Shown here in pieces: positions 8,045-16,677 of a stretch of 64,000 nucleotides of DNA. The notes below the pieces were generated by a model, which was not told the DNA's origin, did no database searches, and was given only the letters and a program-made list of their open reading frames with translations. Location: the NCBI RefSeq assembly GCF_001562275.1, contig NZ_CP014304.1, positions 2,728,001 to 2,792,000 of the forward strand, read 5' to 3'. Source of the stretch: Hymenobacter sp. PAMC 26628. Its GTDB lineage: Bacteria; Bacteroidota; Bacteroidia; Cytophagales; Hymenobacteraceae. Both the position numbers and the translations under genes were made by a program. Numbering within the stretch: position 1 is the stretch's first letter; each line of letters begins with the position of its first letter.

Positions 8045-9148
8045 ATGCCGCTGCCCACGTTTACCCTCGGCATCGAGGAAGAATTCCAGACCATCGACCC
8101 CGACACGCGGGAGCTGCGCTCGCACATGTCCAAGATCGTGGAGAACGGCAAAATCACGCTCCTTGAGCAAGTGAAGGCCGAAATGCACGAATCCGTGGTG
8201 GAGGTCGGCACCAACATCTGCCAAAACATCCACGAGGCCCGCGCCGAGGTGCTGCACCTGCGCCGCCAGGTCATCGAGCTGGCCGGCAACGTGGGGCTGC
8301 GCATTGGCGCGGCGGGCACCCACCCGTTTTCGCGCTGGCAGGACCAGCCCATTACGCCCGACGCCCGCTACGACAAAATTGTGGAGGAATTGCAGGAGGC
8401 CGCCCGCTCCAACCTTGTGTTTGGAATGCACGTGCACGTGGGCATCGAAAACCGCGACATCGGCGTGTACATGATGAACGCGCTGCGCTACTTCCTGCCC
8501 CACTTATTCGCGCTGAGTACCAACTCGCCGTTTTGGGAAGGGCGCGAAACAGGCTACAAGTCATTCCGCACCAAGGTGTTCGAGCGGTTTCCGCGCACCG
8601 GTATTCCGAGCTATTTCACGAGCGCCAGCGACTACGACGAGTTCATCCAGCTGCTGATTAAAACCGGCTGCATCGACAACGGCAAAAAGATTTGGTGGGA
8701 TTTGCGCCTGCACCCGTTCTTCGATACCATTGAGTACCGCATCTGCGACATGATGATGCGCCCCGACGAAACCATCGCCGTGGCCGCCATTATGCAGGCC
8801 CTGGTGGCGAAAATTTACAAGCTCAAGCGCCAAAACCTCAACTTCCGGCTCTACCGCAGCGCCCTGATTAAGGAGAACAAGTGGCGCGCTGCCCGCTACG
8901 GCATCGACGGCACCATGATTGACTTCGGCAAGCAGCAGGAAGTGCCCACCCGGGCCCTAATTCTGGAGCTGCTCGACTTTGTGGACGACGTGCTCGACGA
9001 ATTAGGCAGCCGCCACGAGGTAGAATACGTATTGAAGATGCTGGAGATGGGCACTGGCGCCGACCGCCAGCTGGCCGTGTTCCGCGAAACCGGCGACTTA
9101 ACCAAAGTTGTCGACTACATTCTGGCCGAAACCACCCACGGCTTGTAA
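8045..9148 (+). CDS. Carboxylate-amine ligase, GCS2/YbdK family
   Basis: 367 residues, normal for the family. Signature stretches are FTLGIEEEFQTID near the start, the metal-binding EMHESVVEVGTNICQN, the IGAAGTHPF strand, GMHVHVGIENRD and HPFFDTIEYRICDMMMRPDE. Members resemble glutamate-cysteine ligase and use ATP to activate a carboxylate, usually the gamma-carboxyl of glutamate, for coupling to an amine. E. coli YbdK is a weak glutamate-cysteine ligase; here the natural partner is unknown. The ATG at 8045 fits the family start. The gene sits 84 bases after the ATP-grasp gene, with a hairpin downstream, so the first transcript unit of the cluster is probably 6070-9148. Confidence 0.92.
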   Translation: MPLPTFTLGIEEEFQTIDPDTRELRSHMSKIVENGKITLLEQVKAEMHESVVEVGTNICQNIHEARAEVLHLRRQVIELAGNVGLRIGAAGTHPFSRWQDQPITPDARYDKIVEELQEAARSNLVFGMHVHVGIENRDIGVYMMNALRYFLPHLFALSTNSPFWEGRETGYKSFRTKVFERFPRTGIPSYFTSASDYDEFIQLLIKTGCIDNGKKIWWDLRLHPFFDTIEYRICDMMMRPDETIAVAAIMQALVAKIYKLKRQNLNFRLYRSALIKENKWRAARYGIDGTMIDFGKQQEVPTRALILELLDFVDDVLDELGSRHEVEYVLKMLEMGTGADRQLAVFRETGDLTKVVDYILAETTHGL

Positions 9149-9169
9149 TTTTATTCTTTGCTAAACCAG

Positions 9170-9193
9170 AACGCCAGCCACTTGGTTGGCGTT
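9170..9193 (+). terminator. Hairpin after the carboxylate-amine ligase gene
   Basis: AACGCCAGCCA pairs with TGGTTGGCGTT (one G-U pair) around a very short loop, followed by TCTATTTG. The U-run is weak, so read-through into the amidotransferase gene is possible. Confidence 0.55.
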
Positions 9194-9246
9194 TCTATTT
9201 GTTCCGCCTCGCGCGTTATTTTGATTGCCAAATTTTTTTTGTTTTT

Positions 9247-10080
9247 ATGACTACCATTCGTTTAGCTATTCTAGATATGTACATGGGCATGGCCAACGAG
9301 GGCATGCGCTGTATTCGCCAGCTTATCCGACGCGCCGAGGCCGACCACGGAGTTCGTTTCGCCACCGAAACCTTCGACGTGCGCAGCCAAGGCTTAATAC
9401 CTCGCCTCGCCGATTTTGACATTTTTATTTCTTCCGGGGGCCCCGGCAGCCCCCTGGATACCGATGAAGCGTGGGAACGCAATTATTTCCAATTCATTGA
9501 CGAACTATTTGCCCACAACCAAACACCGGGGCCCCGCAAGCACCTGCTGCTGATTTGCCACTCGTTCCAGCTCGTGAGCCGCCACCTGGGGTTGGGCGAG
9601 CTGAGCCAGCGCAAATCCACCTCGTTTGGGGTAATGCCCGTGCACCTCACCGCCGCCGGCCACACCGACCCAGTGCTACACGCGTTGCCAGAGCCGTTTT
9701 TCGCCGTCGACTCGCGTGACTACCAGCTCACGCACCCCAACCTGGAACGGCTGGGGGCCCTAGGGGCCGAAATTCTGTGCCTCGAAAAAGAACGCCCCCA
9801 CGTGGCGCTGGCCCGCGCCGTAATGGCCATTCGTTTTTCGCCCGAGGTGCTCGGCACCCAGTTCCATCCCGAAGCCGACGGCGAAGGCATGCTGCGCTAC
9901 ATGCTCACCGATGAGCGCAAGCAGCAGGTTATCACCGCTTACGGCGAAGACAAGTACGACGAGATGGTGCGCCTACTTGCTGATCCTACCACCATCGAGT
10001 TCACCGAGGGAATTGTAGTGCCTACGTTTTTGCGTTTGGCCGTAGCCCAACTCACCCCCGAGCTGGTCGTGGCGGATTAA
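9247..10080 (+). CDS. Class I glutamine amidotransferase-like protein
   Basis: 277 residues from ATG 9247. The open frame extends 16 codons upstream, but MTTIRLAILDMYMGM is the natural N-terminus. It has a class I glutamine amidotransferase fold: FDIFISSGGPGSPLD, the nucleophile Cys in LLLICHSFQLVSRHLG, and the His-x-Glu pair in GTQFHPEAD. Such domains either hydrolyse glutamine to feed ammonia to a partner ligase or, in the PuuD/peptidase C26 branch, cleave gamma-glutamyl amides. Being next to a GCS2-family ligase and two ATP-grasp proteins, either an ammonia donor or a gamma-glutamyl hydrolase would fit; the sequence alone does not decide. Confidence 0.87.
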   Translation: MTTIRLAILDMYMGMANEGMRCIRQLIRRAEADHGVRFATETFDVRSQGLIPRLADFDIFISSGGPGSPLDTDEAWERNYFQFIDELFAHNQTPGPRKHLLLICHSFQLVSRHLGLGELSQRKSTSFGVMPVHLTAAGHTDPVLHALPEPFFAVDSRDYQLTHPNLERLGALGAEILCLEKERPHVALARAVMAIRFSPEVLGTQFHPEADGEGMLRYMLTDERKQQVITAYGEDKYDEMVRLLADPTTIEFTEGIVVPTFLRLAVAQLTPELVVAD

Positions 10081-10151
10081 TTTATTTGCTGCTGATTAAT
10101 TAACTGTTAATAATTAATTACCCGTTCAATCTATTTCAGCACTGCTCGCTT

Positions 10152-11366
10152 ATGATCCCTGCTTATCGCCAGGTTTTCAACGCTGCGTTTTCACCGGATA
10201 CGTACCGGGAAATGATGGCCGACATAAACCGGCAAGTGCCTGGTCAGTTGGATTTCCGTGTGGCCGAAACACCGGTGTTTGTGCCTGCCGTTCTGCGGGA
10301 TAAATTGATTGCCGCCGGCGAGGACCTGATCGACGTCATCGCGCAGCCCAATTTTAAGGCGCGCACCGATGCCGCGATTCCGCCCCACCAGCGCGTACCC
10401 AACGAAGACGAGCGGCCAGAATTCCTGACATTTGATTTTGCTGTGTGCCGCGACGCACAGGGCGAGCTAGAACCCCAATTGATTGAGCTACAAGGATTTC
10501 CGTCGCTATATGCTTTCCAGGCTTGGTTGCCCAGTATCTTCCGCCAGCACTACCCCGTTGCCGATGGCGTGTCGCCGTTTTTGGGCGTATCCGATGCGGA
10601 AGCGTACCACGCGCAAATGCGCCAATTAATTCTGGGCGACGAAGCGGCCGAAAATGTGGTGCTGTTAGAATTATTTCCTGCATTGCAAAAGACCCGAATT
10701 GACTTTGCCTTATCTAAAAAAGCGTGGGGTATCGAAGCGGTGCATTTGGGCGACATACGCAAAAAAGGGCGACAATTATTCTACGAAAAAGATGGGCGCG
10801 AAATCCAGATTAAGCGTATTTATAATCGAATTATTTTCGATGAATTGGCGCGTTATCCAGAATTAAAAACCGAGTTTAATTTAACTGACGATGTGGACGT
10901 GGAATGGGTTGGCCATCCCAGCTGGTTTTTCCGCATCAGCAAGTTTACCATGCCGCTGCTAAGGGGCCCCTTCGTGCCGCCGAGCCACTACGTGAGCGAT
11001 TTGACAGAGTACCCGGCTGACTTGGAAAACTACGTATTGAAGCCGCTCTACTCGTTTGCCGGGGCCGGGGTGAAGCTGGATTTTACCGCCGCCGACCTCG
11101 ACGCCTTGCCTAACAAGGCGCATTATTTATTGCAGCGCAAAGTTACTTACGCTCCCGTGGTACAGGCCCCTGATGGGCTGGTAAAGTGCGAAATTCGCTT
11201 ATTGTACGTGTGGCAGCGCGATGATGCGCGCCCGCGCCTGCTCACCGGCCTGGCCCGCCTGAGCCGCGGCGCCATGATTGGCGTTGATTTTAACAAAGAC
11301 AAGGACTGGGTGGGCGGCACCACGCCGCTCTTTGAACGGGCGGCCCCCGCGTCGGTGCCGGCCTAG
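10152..11366 (+). CDS. Predicted ATP-grasp-like amidoligase, uncharacterised
   Basis: 404 residues. I do not recognise a named family with certainty. Features seen: FDFAVCRDAQGELEPQLIEL followed by QGFPSLYAFQAW in the N-terminal half, IKRIYNRIIFDEL in the middle, and YVLKPLYSFAGAGVKLDF plus CEIRLLYVWQRDDARPRLL near the C-terminus. The order of a glutamate-rich metal-type motif before a Lys-Pro-Leu nucleotide-binding loop resembles circularly permuted ATP-grasp ligases of the glutathionylspermidine-synthetase type. No signal peptide is present. Parts of the gene, near 10680-10880, are richer in AT than the neighbours. It follows the amidotransferase after 71 bases, which supports a ligase role in the same pathway. 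Confidence 0.65.
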   Translation: MIPAYRQVFNAAFSPDTYREMMADINRQVPGQLDFRVAETPVFVPAVLRDKLIAAGEDLIDVIAQPNFKARTDAAIPPHQRVPNEDERPEFLTFDFAVCRDAQGELEPQLIELQGFPSLYAFQAWLPSIFRQHYPVADGVSPFLGVSDAEAYHAQMRQLILGDEAAENVVLLELFPALQKTRIDFALSKKAWGIEAVHLGDIRKKGRQLFYEKDGREIQIKRIYNRIIFDELARYPELKTEFNLTDDVDVEWVGHPSWFFRISKFTMPLLRGPFVPPSHYVSDLTEYPADLENYVLKPLYSFAGAGVKLDFTAADLDALPNKAHYLLQRKVTYAPVVQAPDGLVKCEIRLLYVWQRDDARPRLLTGLARLSRGAMIGVDFNKDKDWVGGTTPLFERAAPASVPA

Positions 11367-11421
11367 GAACATCCGGCTGCGGTTGTGCGTATCCGGCTTA
11401 GTACTTCACCGACCGCACTCC

Positions 11422-11931
11422 ATGTCCAGCCTCGCCGAAAAAGGCCTTCGTATTTCTAAAAACGCCGTTTTCAACTTGTTTCTCGAGCGGGCCACCAAGC
11501 TCCTCGGGCGCCCGTTCAAAGTGGTTACCGTCCTGAACGAGGTAGCTACCAAGCTATCCAACGAGGAAAGCAAGGACAACAAGTTCAAGCAGTTGCTTAA
11601 CGTAGCCCTAACGGTGGTGCGACTGGTGCGCCGCTACGCCAACGGCGATTATCGCCAGGTTTCGAACGCCACCATCGTGTCGGGCTTGGCGGTACTATTA
11701 TACGTGTTGTCGCCCATTGATTTAATTCCCGACTTTATTCCCGTCGTCGGTTTTCTTGACGATCTAAGCTTGGTGAGTTGGTTTGTGGGCAAGTTCCAGG
11801 GCGAAATTATTAAGTTTCAGGAATGGGAAAAGGCCCAGGAAGGTGACCTAACTGATGCGCCCGACACGGGCGCAGAGCCTGCCCGAGGCGATGTTACGCT
11901 GCCCGCCGTAGCCGAATTAGGCCATTCGTAG
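11422..11931 (+). CDS. YkvA/DUF1232 family protein
   Basis: 169 residues from ATG 11422; an upstream in-frame start would run back into the preceding gene. The hallmark is LSPIDLIPDFIPVVGFLDDL at about residues 100-120, within a predicted hydrophobic segment, as in the YkvA/DUF1232 family. The N-terminal 60 residues are amphipathic helix and the C-terminal 30 are acidic. The molecular function of the family is not known; it is probably membrane-associated. It lies 55 bases after the ATP-grasp-like gene on the same strand and may be co-transcribed without belonging to that pathway. Confidence 0.82.
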   Translation: MSSLAEKGLRISKNAVFNLFLERATKLLGRPFKVVTVLNEVATKLSNEESKDNKFKQLLNVALTVVRLVRRYANGDYRQVSNATIVSGLAVLLYVLSPIDLIPDFIPVVGFLDDLSLVSWFVGKFQGEIIKFQEWEKAQEGDLTDAPDTGAEPARGDVTLPAVAELGHS

Positions 11932-11984
11932 TTTCGTGCACCTACATCCAGCTTAGTATTTCCTTGGGGTTGTCTCTGTCTACT

Positions 11985-12284
11985 ATGCCCACGTTCGTCG
12001 TTACCGTTTTACTGCCTGAGACTTATGAGGATGACTTCTTGGCGCTCATTCCGCGGCATCGTGCAGTAATTAATCGCCTGCTGTCGGAGAAGGTTATTGA
12101 AACGTACGCCATCAGCGCCGACCGCCGCCAAGGCTGGATTACCATTAACGGCGACGACGCGGCGGCGGTGCGCACCGTCGTGGAGCAGTTTCCGCTGTAC
12201 CGCTATTTCCGTGGCATTGAAATTGACGAGTTGTTTATTTTCGACTCGGTGGCTACCCGCTTCCCCGTCATCAGCCTGAATTAG
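11985..12284 (+). CDS. Muconolactone-isomerase-like small protein
   Basis: 99 residues from ATG 11985. It begins MPTFVVTVLLPETYEDDFLA and has alternating strands and helices (RAVINRLLSEKVIETYAIS, then GWITINGDDAAAVRTVVEQF, YRYFRGIEIDELFIFD), the pattern of a ferredoxin-like alpha/beta barrel as in muconolactone isomerase and YCII proteins. No catalytic residue can be named and no aromatic degradation genes are nearby, so the enzymatic name would be misleading. It sits in a run of five same-strand genes with short gaps. Confidence 0.7.
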   Translation: MPTFVVTVLLPETYEDDFLALIPRHRAVINRLLSEKVIETYAISADRRQGWITINGDDAAAVRTVVEQFPLYRYFRGIEIDELFIFDSVATRFPVISLN

Positions 12285-12322
12285 GACGGGGCCCCGGCGA
12301 CCATTTTTATTTATTTTTGTTA

Positions 12323-13186
12323 ATGACTGTTTTGCTTATCCGCCGTTTTGTTTTTTTAGCGGTTTTGTTAATGACCCTGGGCGGCGTGCTGACGGCTGCC
12401 CGGCCTGCCCCAGTCGTTACCACCGGGCAACTGGTGGAACGGATGACTGGCGCCATCGAAAACCTGCGCTACTTGCGCTGCACGGCCAAGGCCCAGGAGC
12501 GGCTCGGCCGGGAAGTCAAGCCATCCAGCAGCCTCATGAAGCTGTCGTTCAAGCCCTTTCGGGTTTACTTAAAGGACAACAAGAACGTGGAAGTACTGTG
12601 GGTAACGGGCCAAAACAGCGGCGATGCCTGGGTGTATCCGGCCAGTTTTCCGTACGTCACGCTTAGCCTTGACCCGCTGGGGGCCCTGATGCGCAAGGGC
12701 CAGCACCACACCGTATTGCAAGCCGGTTTTGGCACCATTGCCGATCTGCTGCGCACCACGGCCCTGCGCCAAGACCCTACGTACAGCCGTACGTTTCGCT
12801 ACACCGGCGACACGGTGGTGCTGGGCCGTTCATGCCACGTGTTACGGTCGGATTTCCCGCAGTTTCGTTACGTGGCCTACCGCGTTGGTAAAAAAGAAAC
12901 TATTGCCACCGTGGCCGAGCGGTTCGGCTGCGGCGAGTACCGCGTTTTGGAACGCAACAACCTGAGCCCTGGCGCAGCACTAACCGAGGGACAGCAGCTG
13001 CAAGTACCCAACGGCTACGGCCGCCGCGTCACCTTGTGCATCGATCCCCAAAATTACCTCCCTATCGTGGTAGACGTGCGCGACGACCGGGGCCTGTTCG
13101 AGAAATTTGAGTTTTACAACCTCGTGGTAAACCAGCCTATTGCAGCCGAAGAATTCACCAAGAATTACCAAGGATACAAGCTTTAA
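12323..13186 (+). CDS. DUF1571-type exported protein with an inserted LysM domain
   Basis: 287 residues from ATG 12323. An N-terminal signal segment (RRFVFLAVLLMTLGGVLTAA) is followed by a DUF1571-like domain: TGQLVERMTGAIENLRYLRC near residue 40, LDPLGALMRKGQHHT, and later LCIDPQNYLPIVVDV and FEFYNLVVN. Between these two halves, around residues 193-235, lies a LysM module (YRVGKKETIATVAERFGC, then LSPGAALTEGQQLQVPNGY). LysM binds peptidoglycan or other GlcNAc polymers, so the protein probably sits in the periplasm at the cell wall. The lipoprotein-carrier-like DUF1571 half has no known role. The gene ends at a large hairpin shared with the convergent reductase gene. Confidence 0.8.
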   Translation: MTVLLIRRFVFLAVLLMTLGGVLTAARPAPVVTTGQLVERMTGAIENLRYLRCTAKAQERLGREVKPSSSLMKLSFKPFRVYLKDNKNVEVLWVTGQNSGDAWVYPASFPYVTLSLDPLGALMRKGQHHTVLQAGFGTIADLLRTTALRQDPTYSRTFRYTGDTVVLGRSCHVLRSDFPQFRYVAYRVGKKETIATVAERFGCGEYRVLERNNLSPGAALTEGQQLQVPNGYGRRVTLCIDPQNYLPIVVDVRDDRGLFEKFEFYNLVVNQPIAAEEFTKNYQGYKL

Positions 13187-13206
13187 CTATCAGCTAAACA
13201 GCTGAG

Positions 13207-13295
13207 AACGAACAGGGACTAATTTTTGGGGGTTCCGCCGCGCTTCGCGTTAGATGAAGCGCGGCGGAACCCCCAAAAATTAGTCCCTGTTCGTT
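13207..13295. terminator. Perfect 40-bp-arm hairpin between convergent genes
   Basis: 13207-13246 and 13256-13295 are exact reverse complements around a 9-nt loop (GCGTTAGAT). The outer tip reads AACGAACAGGG, and an A/T-rich block sits inside the arm. It separates the LysM gene from the convergent SDR gene and is much longer than a normal terminator. Confidence 0.8.
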
Positions 13296-13307
13296 TAATC
13301 AATGGCT

Positions 13308-14180
13308 TTAGCGGCGCATGGTTTTCTCGATTTGGTCCCACATTTCGGGCGTGAGAACCTCCAGCTTGTTGAATTCGCCGGCGCCATTGAGCCACTCGCC
13401 GCCGTCGATGGTCACCACTTCGCCGTTGACGTAAGCCGAAAAATCAGACACGAGGTACGCCGCGAGGTTGGCCAATTCCTGGTGCTGGCCCACGCGTTTG
13501 AGGGGCACGCTGGCGGCGGGATCAAGCTGGCTGGCCAGCGGTTCGGGGAAGAGGCGGCTCCAGGCCCCCTCCGTTGGGAAGGGCCCCGGCGCGATGGCGT
13601 TGCTGCGGATGCCGTACTTGGCCCACTCCACGGCCAGCGAGCGGGTCATGGCCAGCACGCCGGCCTTAGCCGCGGCCGAGGGCACCACAAACGCCGAGCC
13701 CACCGAGGCGTAGGTGGTGACGATGTTGAGAATAGTGCCGGGCTTTTTATCGGCAATCCAGCGCTTGCCCACGGCCAGGGTGCAGTTGTAGGAGCCGCGC
13801 AGTACAATGTCCACAATCACGTCGAACGCCTTGTGGCTCAGCCGCTCGGTAGGCGAGATAAAGTTGCCAGCGGCATTGTTCAGCAGCACGTCTACGCCCC
13901 CAAATTCGGCCATAGTGGCGTCGAGCATGGCTTCCACTTCGTCGTACTTGCGCACGTCGCAGGCCACGGCCAGCACCCGGCCGCCAGTTTGCGCGCGCAG
14001 CTCGGCGGCAGTGGCTTCGAGCACGTCCAGCTTGCGGCTGGTGATCGTGACCTGGGCCCCCAATTGCAGAAAATACGTGGTCATGGCGCGGCCCAGGCCA
14101 GTGCCGCCGCCGGTCACAATGATGGTTTTACCAGCTAAGGCGTTGTCGCGCAGCATGGGTTGGGCAAAGGGCGTGGTCAT
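13308..14180 (-). CDS. 2,4-dienoyl-CoA reductase-like SDR
   Basis: 290 residues. A Rossmann-fold short-chain dehydrogenase: TIIVTGGGTGLGRAM is the NADP-binding loop, NNAAGNF is the structural motif and APGPFPTEGAW the C-terminal segment. At the active site the usual YxxxK is replaced by PSAAAKAGVLAM, so Lys is kept and Tyr is not. This pattern is normal for the 2,4-dienoyl-CoA reductase branch, which reduces unsaturated fatty acyl-CoA in beta-oxidation. The final residues lack a peroxisomal-type signal, as expected for a bacterium. It stands alone, convergent with the LysM gene. Confidence 0.86.
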   Translation of the reverse strand: MTTPFAQPMLRDNALAGKTIIVTGGGTGLGRAMTTYFLQLGAQVTITSRKLDVLEATAAELRAQTGGRVLAVACDVRKYDEVEAMLDATMAEFGGVDVLLNNAAGNFISPTERLSHKAFDVIVDIVLRGSYNCTLAVGKRWIADKKPGTILNIVTTYASVGSAFVVPSAAAKAGVLAMTRSLAVEWAKYGIRSNAIAPGPFPTEGAWSRLFPEPLASQLDPAASVPLKRVGQHQELANLAAYLVSDFSAYVNGEVVTIDGGEWLNGAGEFNKLEVLTPEMWDQIEKTMRR

Positions 14181-14344
14181 ATAAAATGCACAGGGAAAGA
14201 GGTGGGAGATTGACCGGCCGAAGGTACGGTGGGCCCCGGGCCGGGGCCCAACAGTAAAAGTTTTATTAGCAGAAGTATATATTACTGCTGGTTTCCTTCG
14301 CAGTTTTGCTGTTTATAGTTGAGCTTCGCCATTACCTTGTGCCC

Positions 14345-15205
14345 ATGAATCCGGCTTTTCCTACCCCTTTGCCCAAGTTGCCTACCGTGGTTTTGCTGGG
14401 GTGCGGCTGGCTGGGCACAGCCTTAGCCCGGCACTTGCTGGCCGCCGGGCACCCCGTGGTGGGCACTACCACTACCCCCGCGCACTTGCCAGTGCTGACC
14501 GAAATGGGCGTGCAGCCACACCTGTTGCAGCTCGGCGCCGAATTTGGCCCAGCCGATTACGACCGGCTGACGGACTTGCTGCGGTCCGCCGACGTGCTCG
14601 TGCTGAACGTGCCGCCCCGCACCGCCGCCGCGGGGGGCTACCCCGCCCTGCTGCGGCCTGTGCACCGGGCCGTGGCGGCGGCCGGCATCGGCCACGTGTT
14701 GTTCGTGAGCTCCACCAGCGTGTACCCCGACGAGCCGCGGCTCATGCGCGAGGCCGACGCCTACAGCAACCGTGACGCTGCTTCGGATGTGCTGCGGGCC
14801 GAGGGCCACTTCGTGCCGCGCTACGGGCAGTGGCGCAGTACGGTGGTGCGCTTGGGGGGCCTCATTGGGCCGGGCCGGGCCCCGGGGCGGTTTCTGGCCG
14901 GCCGCCAGGAACTGGCCCAGGGCAACGCCCCTGTTAACCTGTTGCACCTCACCGACGCGGTGGGCGTGTTGGCCGCCATCATCGAGCACCAAGTTTGGGG
15001 CCACACCTTCAACGTAGCAGCCGCCGAGCACCCGCTACGGCGCGATTTTTATCCCGCCGCAGCCAACTACCTAGGCCTCGTGCCCCCCACCTTCCGTCCC
15101 GAAAATGGCCCCACTGGCAAAACCATCGACAGCAGCCTGGTACGCGAGATGCTTTCATACACGTTTCAACACGACGACGTGCTGGCAGCCCTACCCTACT
15201 GCTAA
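14345..15205 (+). CDS. NAD-dependent epimerase / YeeZ-like extended SDR
   Basis: 286 residues from ATG 14345. The N-terminal nucleotide-binding loop is VVLLGCGWLGTALARHLLAA, and FVSSTSVYPD follows at about residue 120, the position of the catalytic Ser and Tyr region in epimerases. The gene resembles the YeeZ/NAD-dependent epimerase family, whose substrates are largely unknown. The frame is open for 13 codons upstream, but the ATG at 14345 is preferred because homologous residues start there. It is co-oriented with the flavoprotein gene, 36 bases downstream. Confidence 0.8.
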   Translation: MNPAFPTPLPKLPTVVLLGCGWLGTALARHLLAAGHPVVGTTTTPAHLPVLTEMGVQPHLLQLGAEFGPADYDRLTDLLRSADVLVLNVPPRTAAAGGYPALLRPVHRAVAAAGIGHVLFVSSTSVYPDEPRLMREADAYSNRDAASDVLRAEGHFVPRYGQWRSTVVRLGGLIGPGRAPGRFLAGRQELAQGNAPVNLLHLTDAVGVLAAIIEHQVWGHTFNVAAAEHPLRRDFYPAAANYLGLVPPTFRPENGPTGKTIDSSLVREMLSYTFQHDDVLAALPYC

Positions 15206-15241
15206 GGCACGGGGCCCCGCGCCCGTGCGTAAATTTGCGGC

Positions 15242-16537
15242 GTGAATAGTTTTCCTTCCAACGCCCCCGTGGTGGCCGTGCTGGGCGGCGGGGCAGCCGG
15301 TTTCTTCGGAGCCATTGCCTGCGCCGAGGCCAACCCCGGCCAGCCCGTGCTGCTGCTCGAAAAAACTGGCAAGCTGCTGGGCAAAGTGCGCGCCTCCGGC
15401 GGCGGCCGCTGCAACGTGACGCACGCCTGCGACTCGGCTGCCCAGCTTGTGGCCCACTACCCGCGCGGCGGCAAGGCCTTGAAGGCGGCGTTCCAGCGCT
15501 TTGGGGTGGCCGATACCGTGGCCTGGTTTGCCCAGCGCGGCGTAGCCCTCAAGGCCGAAGCCGACGGCCGCATGTTCCCCACCACCGACAGCAGCGAAAC
15601 CATCGCCCGGGCCCTAGAAGACGCCGCCCGCCGCGCCGGCGTACAGGTTTTCACCAATACGGCCGTGGAAGAAATCACGCCGTTGCCCGGCGGCGGCTTT
15701 CAGTTGCAGCTGGCCGGCACCGGCCGGCCGGGCCCCACGCTGGCCGTGGCGCGCCTGCTGGTGGCCACCGGTGGCCAGCCCAAAAGCGCTCAATACGACT
15801 GGCTGCGCCCCCTGGGCCACGCTGTGGCCGAGCCCGTGCCGTCACTTTTCACTTTTAACGTGCCCGAATCGCCGCTGCGCGAGCTGCCCGGCGTGAGTGT
15901 GCCCTGCGCCCGCGTGACGCTGGCCGGCGAAAAGCTGCACTACGAGGGGCCTCTGCTCGTTACGCACTGGGGCGTGAGTGGCCCGGCCGTGCTCAAACTC
16001 TCGGCCTGGGGGGCCCGGCGCCTGAGCGAGCTAAACTACACGGGCACGGCCCTCATCAATTGGCTGCCCGACCACACCGAGGACACGCTGCGGCCCTGGC
16101 TGCACAAGTTCCGGCAAGAAAACGGCCGCAAGGGCATTACCACCAACCCCCAGCTGGGCCTGCCCCAGCGCCTGTGGCGCACTTTGGCCGAGCAGGCCGG
16201 TATCGGCCCGGACCTGCGCTGGAGCGACCTGCCCGCCAAATCCCAAAACCGCTTGCTGGAGCTGCTGTTGCGCACTCCACTGGCCGTGCGCGGTAAAACC
16301 ACGTACAAAGAAGAATTCGTGACTTGCGGCGGCATCTCCTTGGCCGACGTTGACTTGCAAACCATGCAAAGCCGCTGCGTACCCGGCCTCTATTTCGCCG
16401 GCGAAGTGCTAGACATCGACGGCATTACGGGAGGATTTAATTTTCAAGCGGCCTGGACAACTGGCTTTCTGGCCGGACTGGCCATGGCGAAACTTGGCAA
16501 TATTGCCGCAGCTCCGGTGGCCGTGGCGGACGCTTGA
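15242..16537 (+). CDS. Flavoprotein of the HI0933/BaiN family (NAD(P)/FAD-dependent oxidoreductase)
   Basis: 431 residues with a GTG start. VLGGGAAGFFGAIACAEA is the FAD-binding dinucleotide motif, KVRASGGGRCNVTH is the family fingerprint, and the second dinucleotide-binding part ends with PGLYFAGEVLDIDG and TGGFNFQAAWTTGFLAG. Members are cytosolic flavoproteins of poorly defined role; BaiN acts in bile-acid reduction in gut clostridia, but this cannot be carried over. A TAnnTTTG box (TAAATTTG, 15230-15237) sits only a few bases before the start codon, so the transcript may be leaderless or the gene may be read from the upstream SDR promoter. Confidence 0.9.
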   Translation: MNSFPSNAPVVAVLGGGAAGFFGAIACAEANPGQPVLLLEKTGKLLGKVRASGGGRCNVTHACDSAAQLVAHYPRGGKALKAAFQRFGVADTVAWFAQRGVALKAEADGRMFPTTDSSETIARALEDAARRAGVQVFTNTAVEEITPLPGGGFQLQLAGTGRPGPTLAVARLLVATGGQPKSAQYDWLRPLGHAVAEPVPSLFTFNVPESPLRELPGVSVPCARVTLAGEKLHYEGPLLVTHWGVSGPAVLKLSAWGARRLSELNYTGTALINWLPDHTEDTLRPWLHKFRQENGRKGITTNPQLGLPQRLWRTLAEQAGIGPDLRWSDLPAKSQNRLLELLLRTPLAVRGKTTYKEEFVTCGGISLADVDLQTMQSRCVPGLYFAGEVLDIDGITGGFNFQAAWTTGFLAGLAMAKLGNIAAAPVAVADA

Positions 16538-16677
16538 GGGACCATAGCGTGGGCCTGGGGCACTAATTAATTTGCCCTTCACCTGCCAACAACTCCAATA
16601 AAAGGTCGGCTGTAACCTTCCCCGGGCTCCGGTAGTAAATAAGGGCATAGTTTCTCACCCTAGTATTTACTTTCCCC

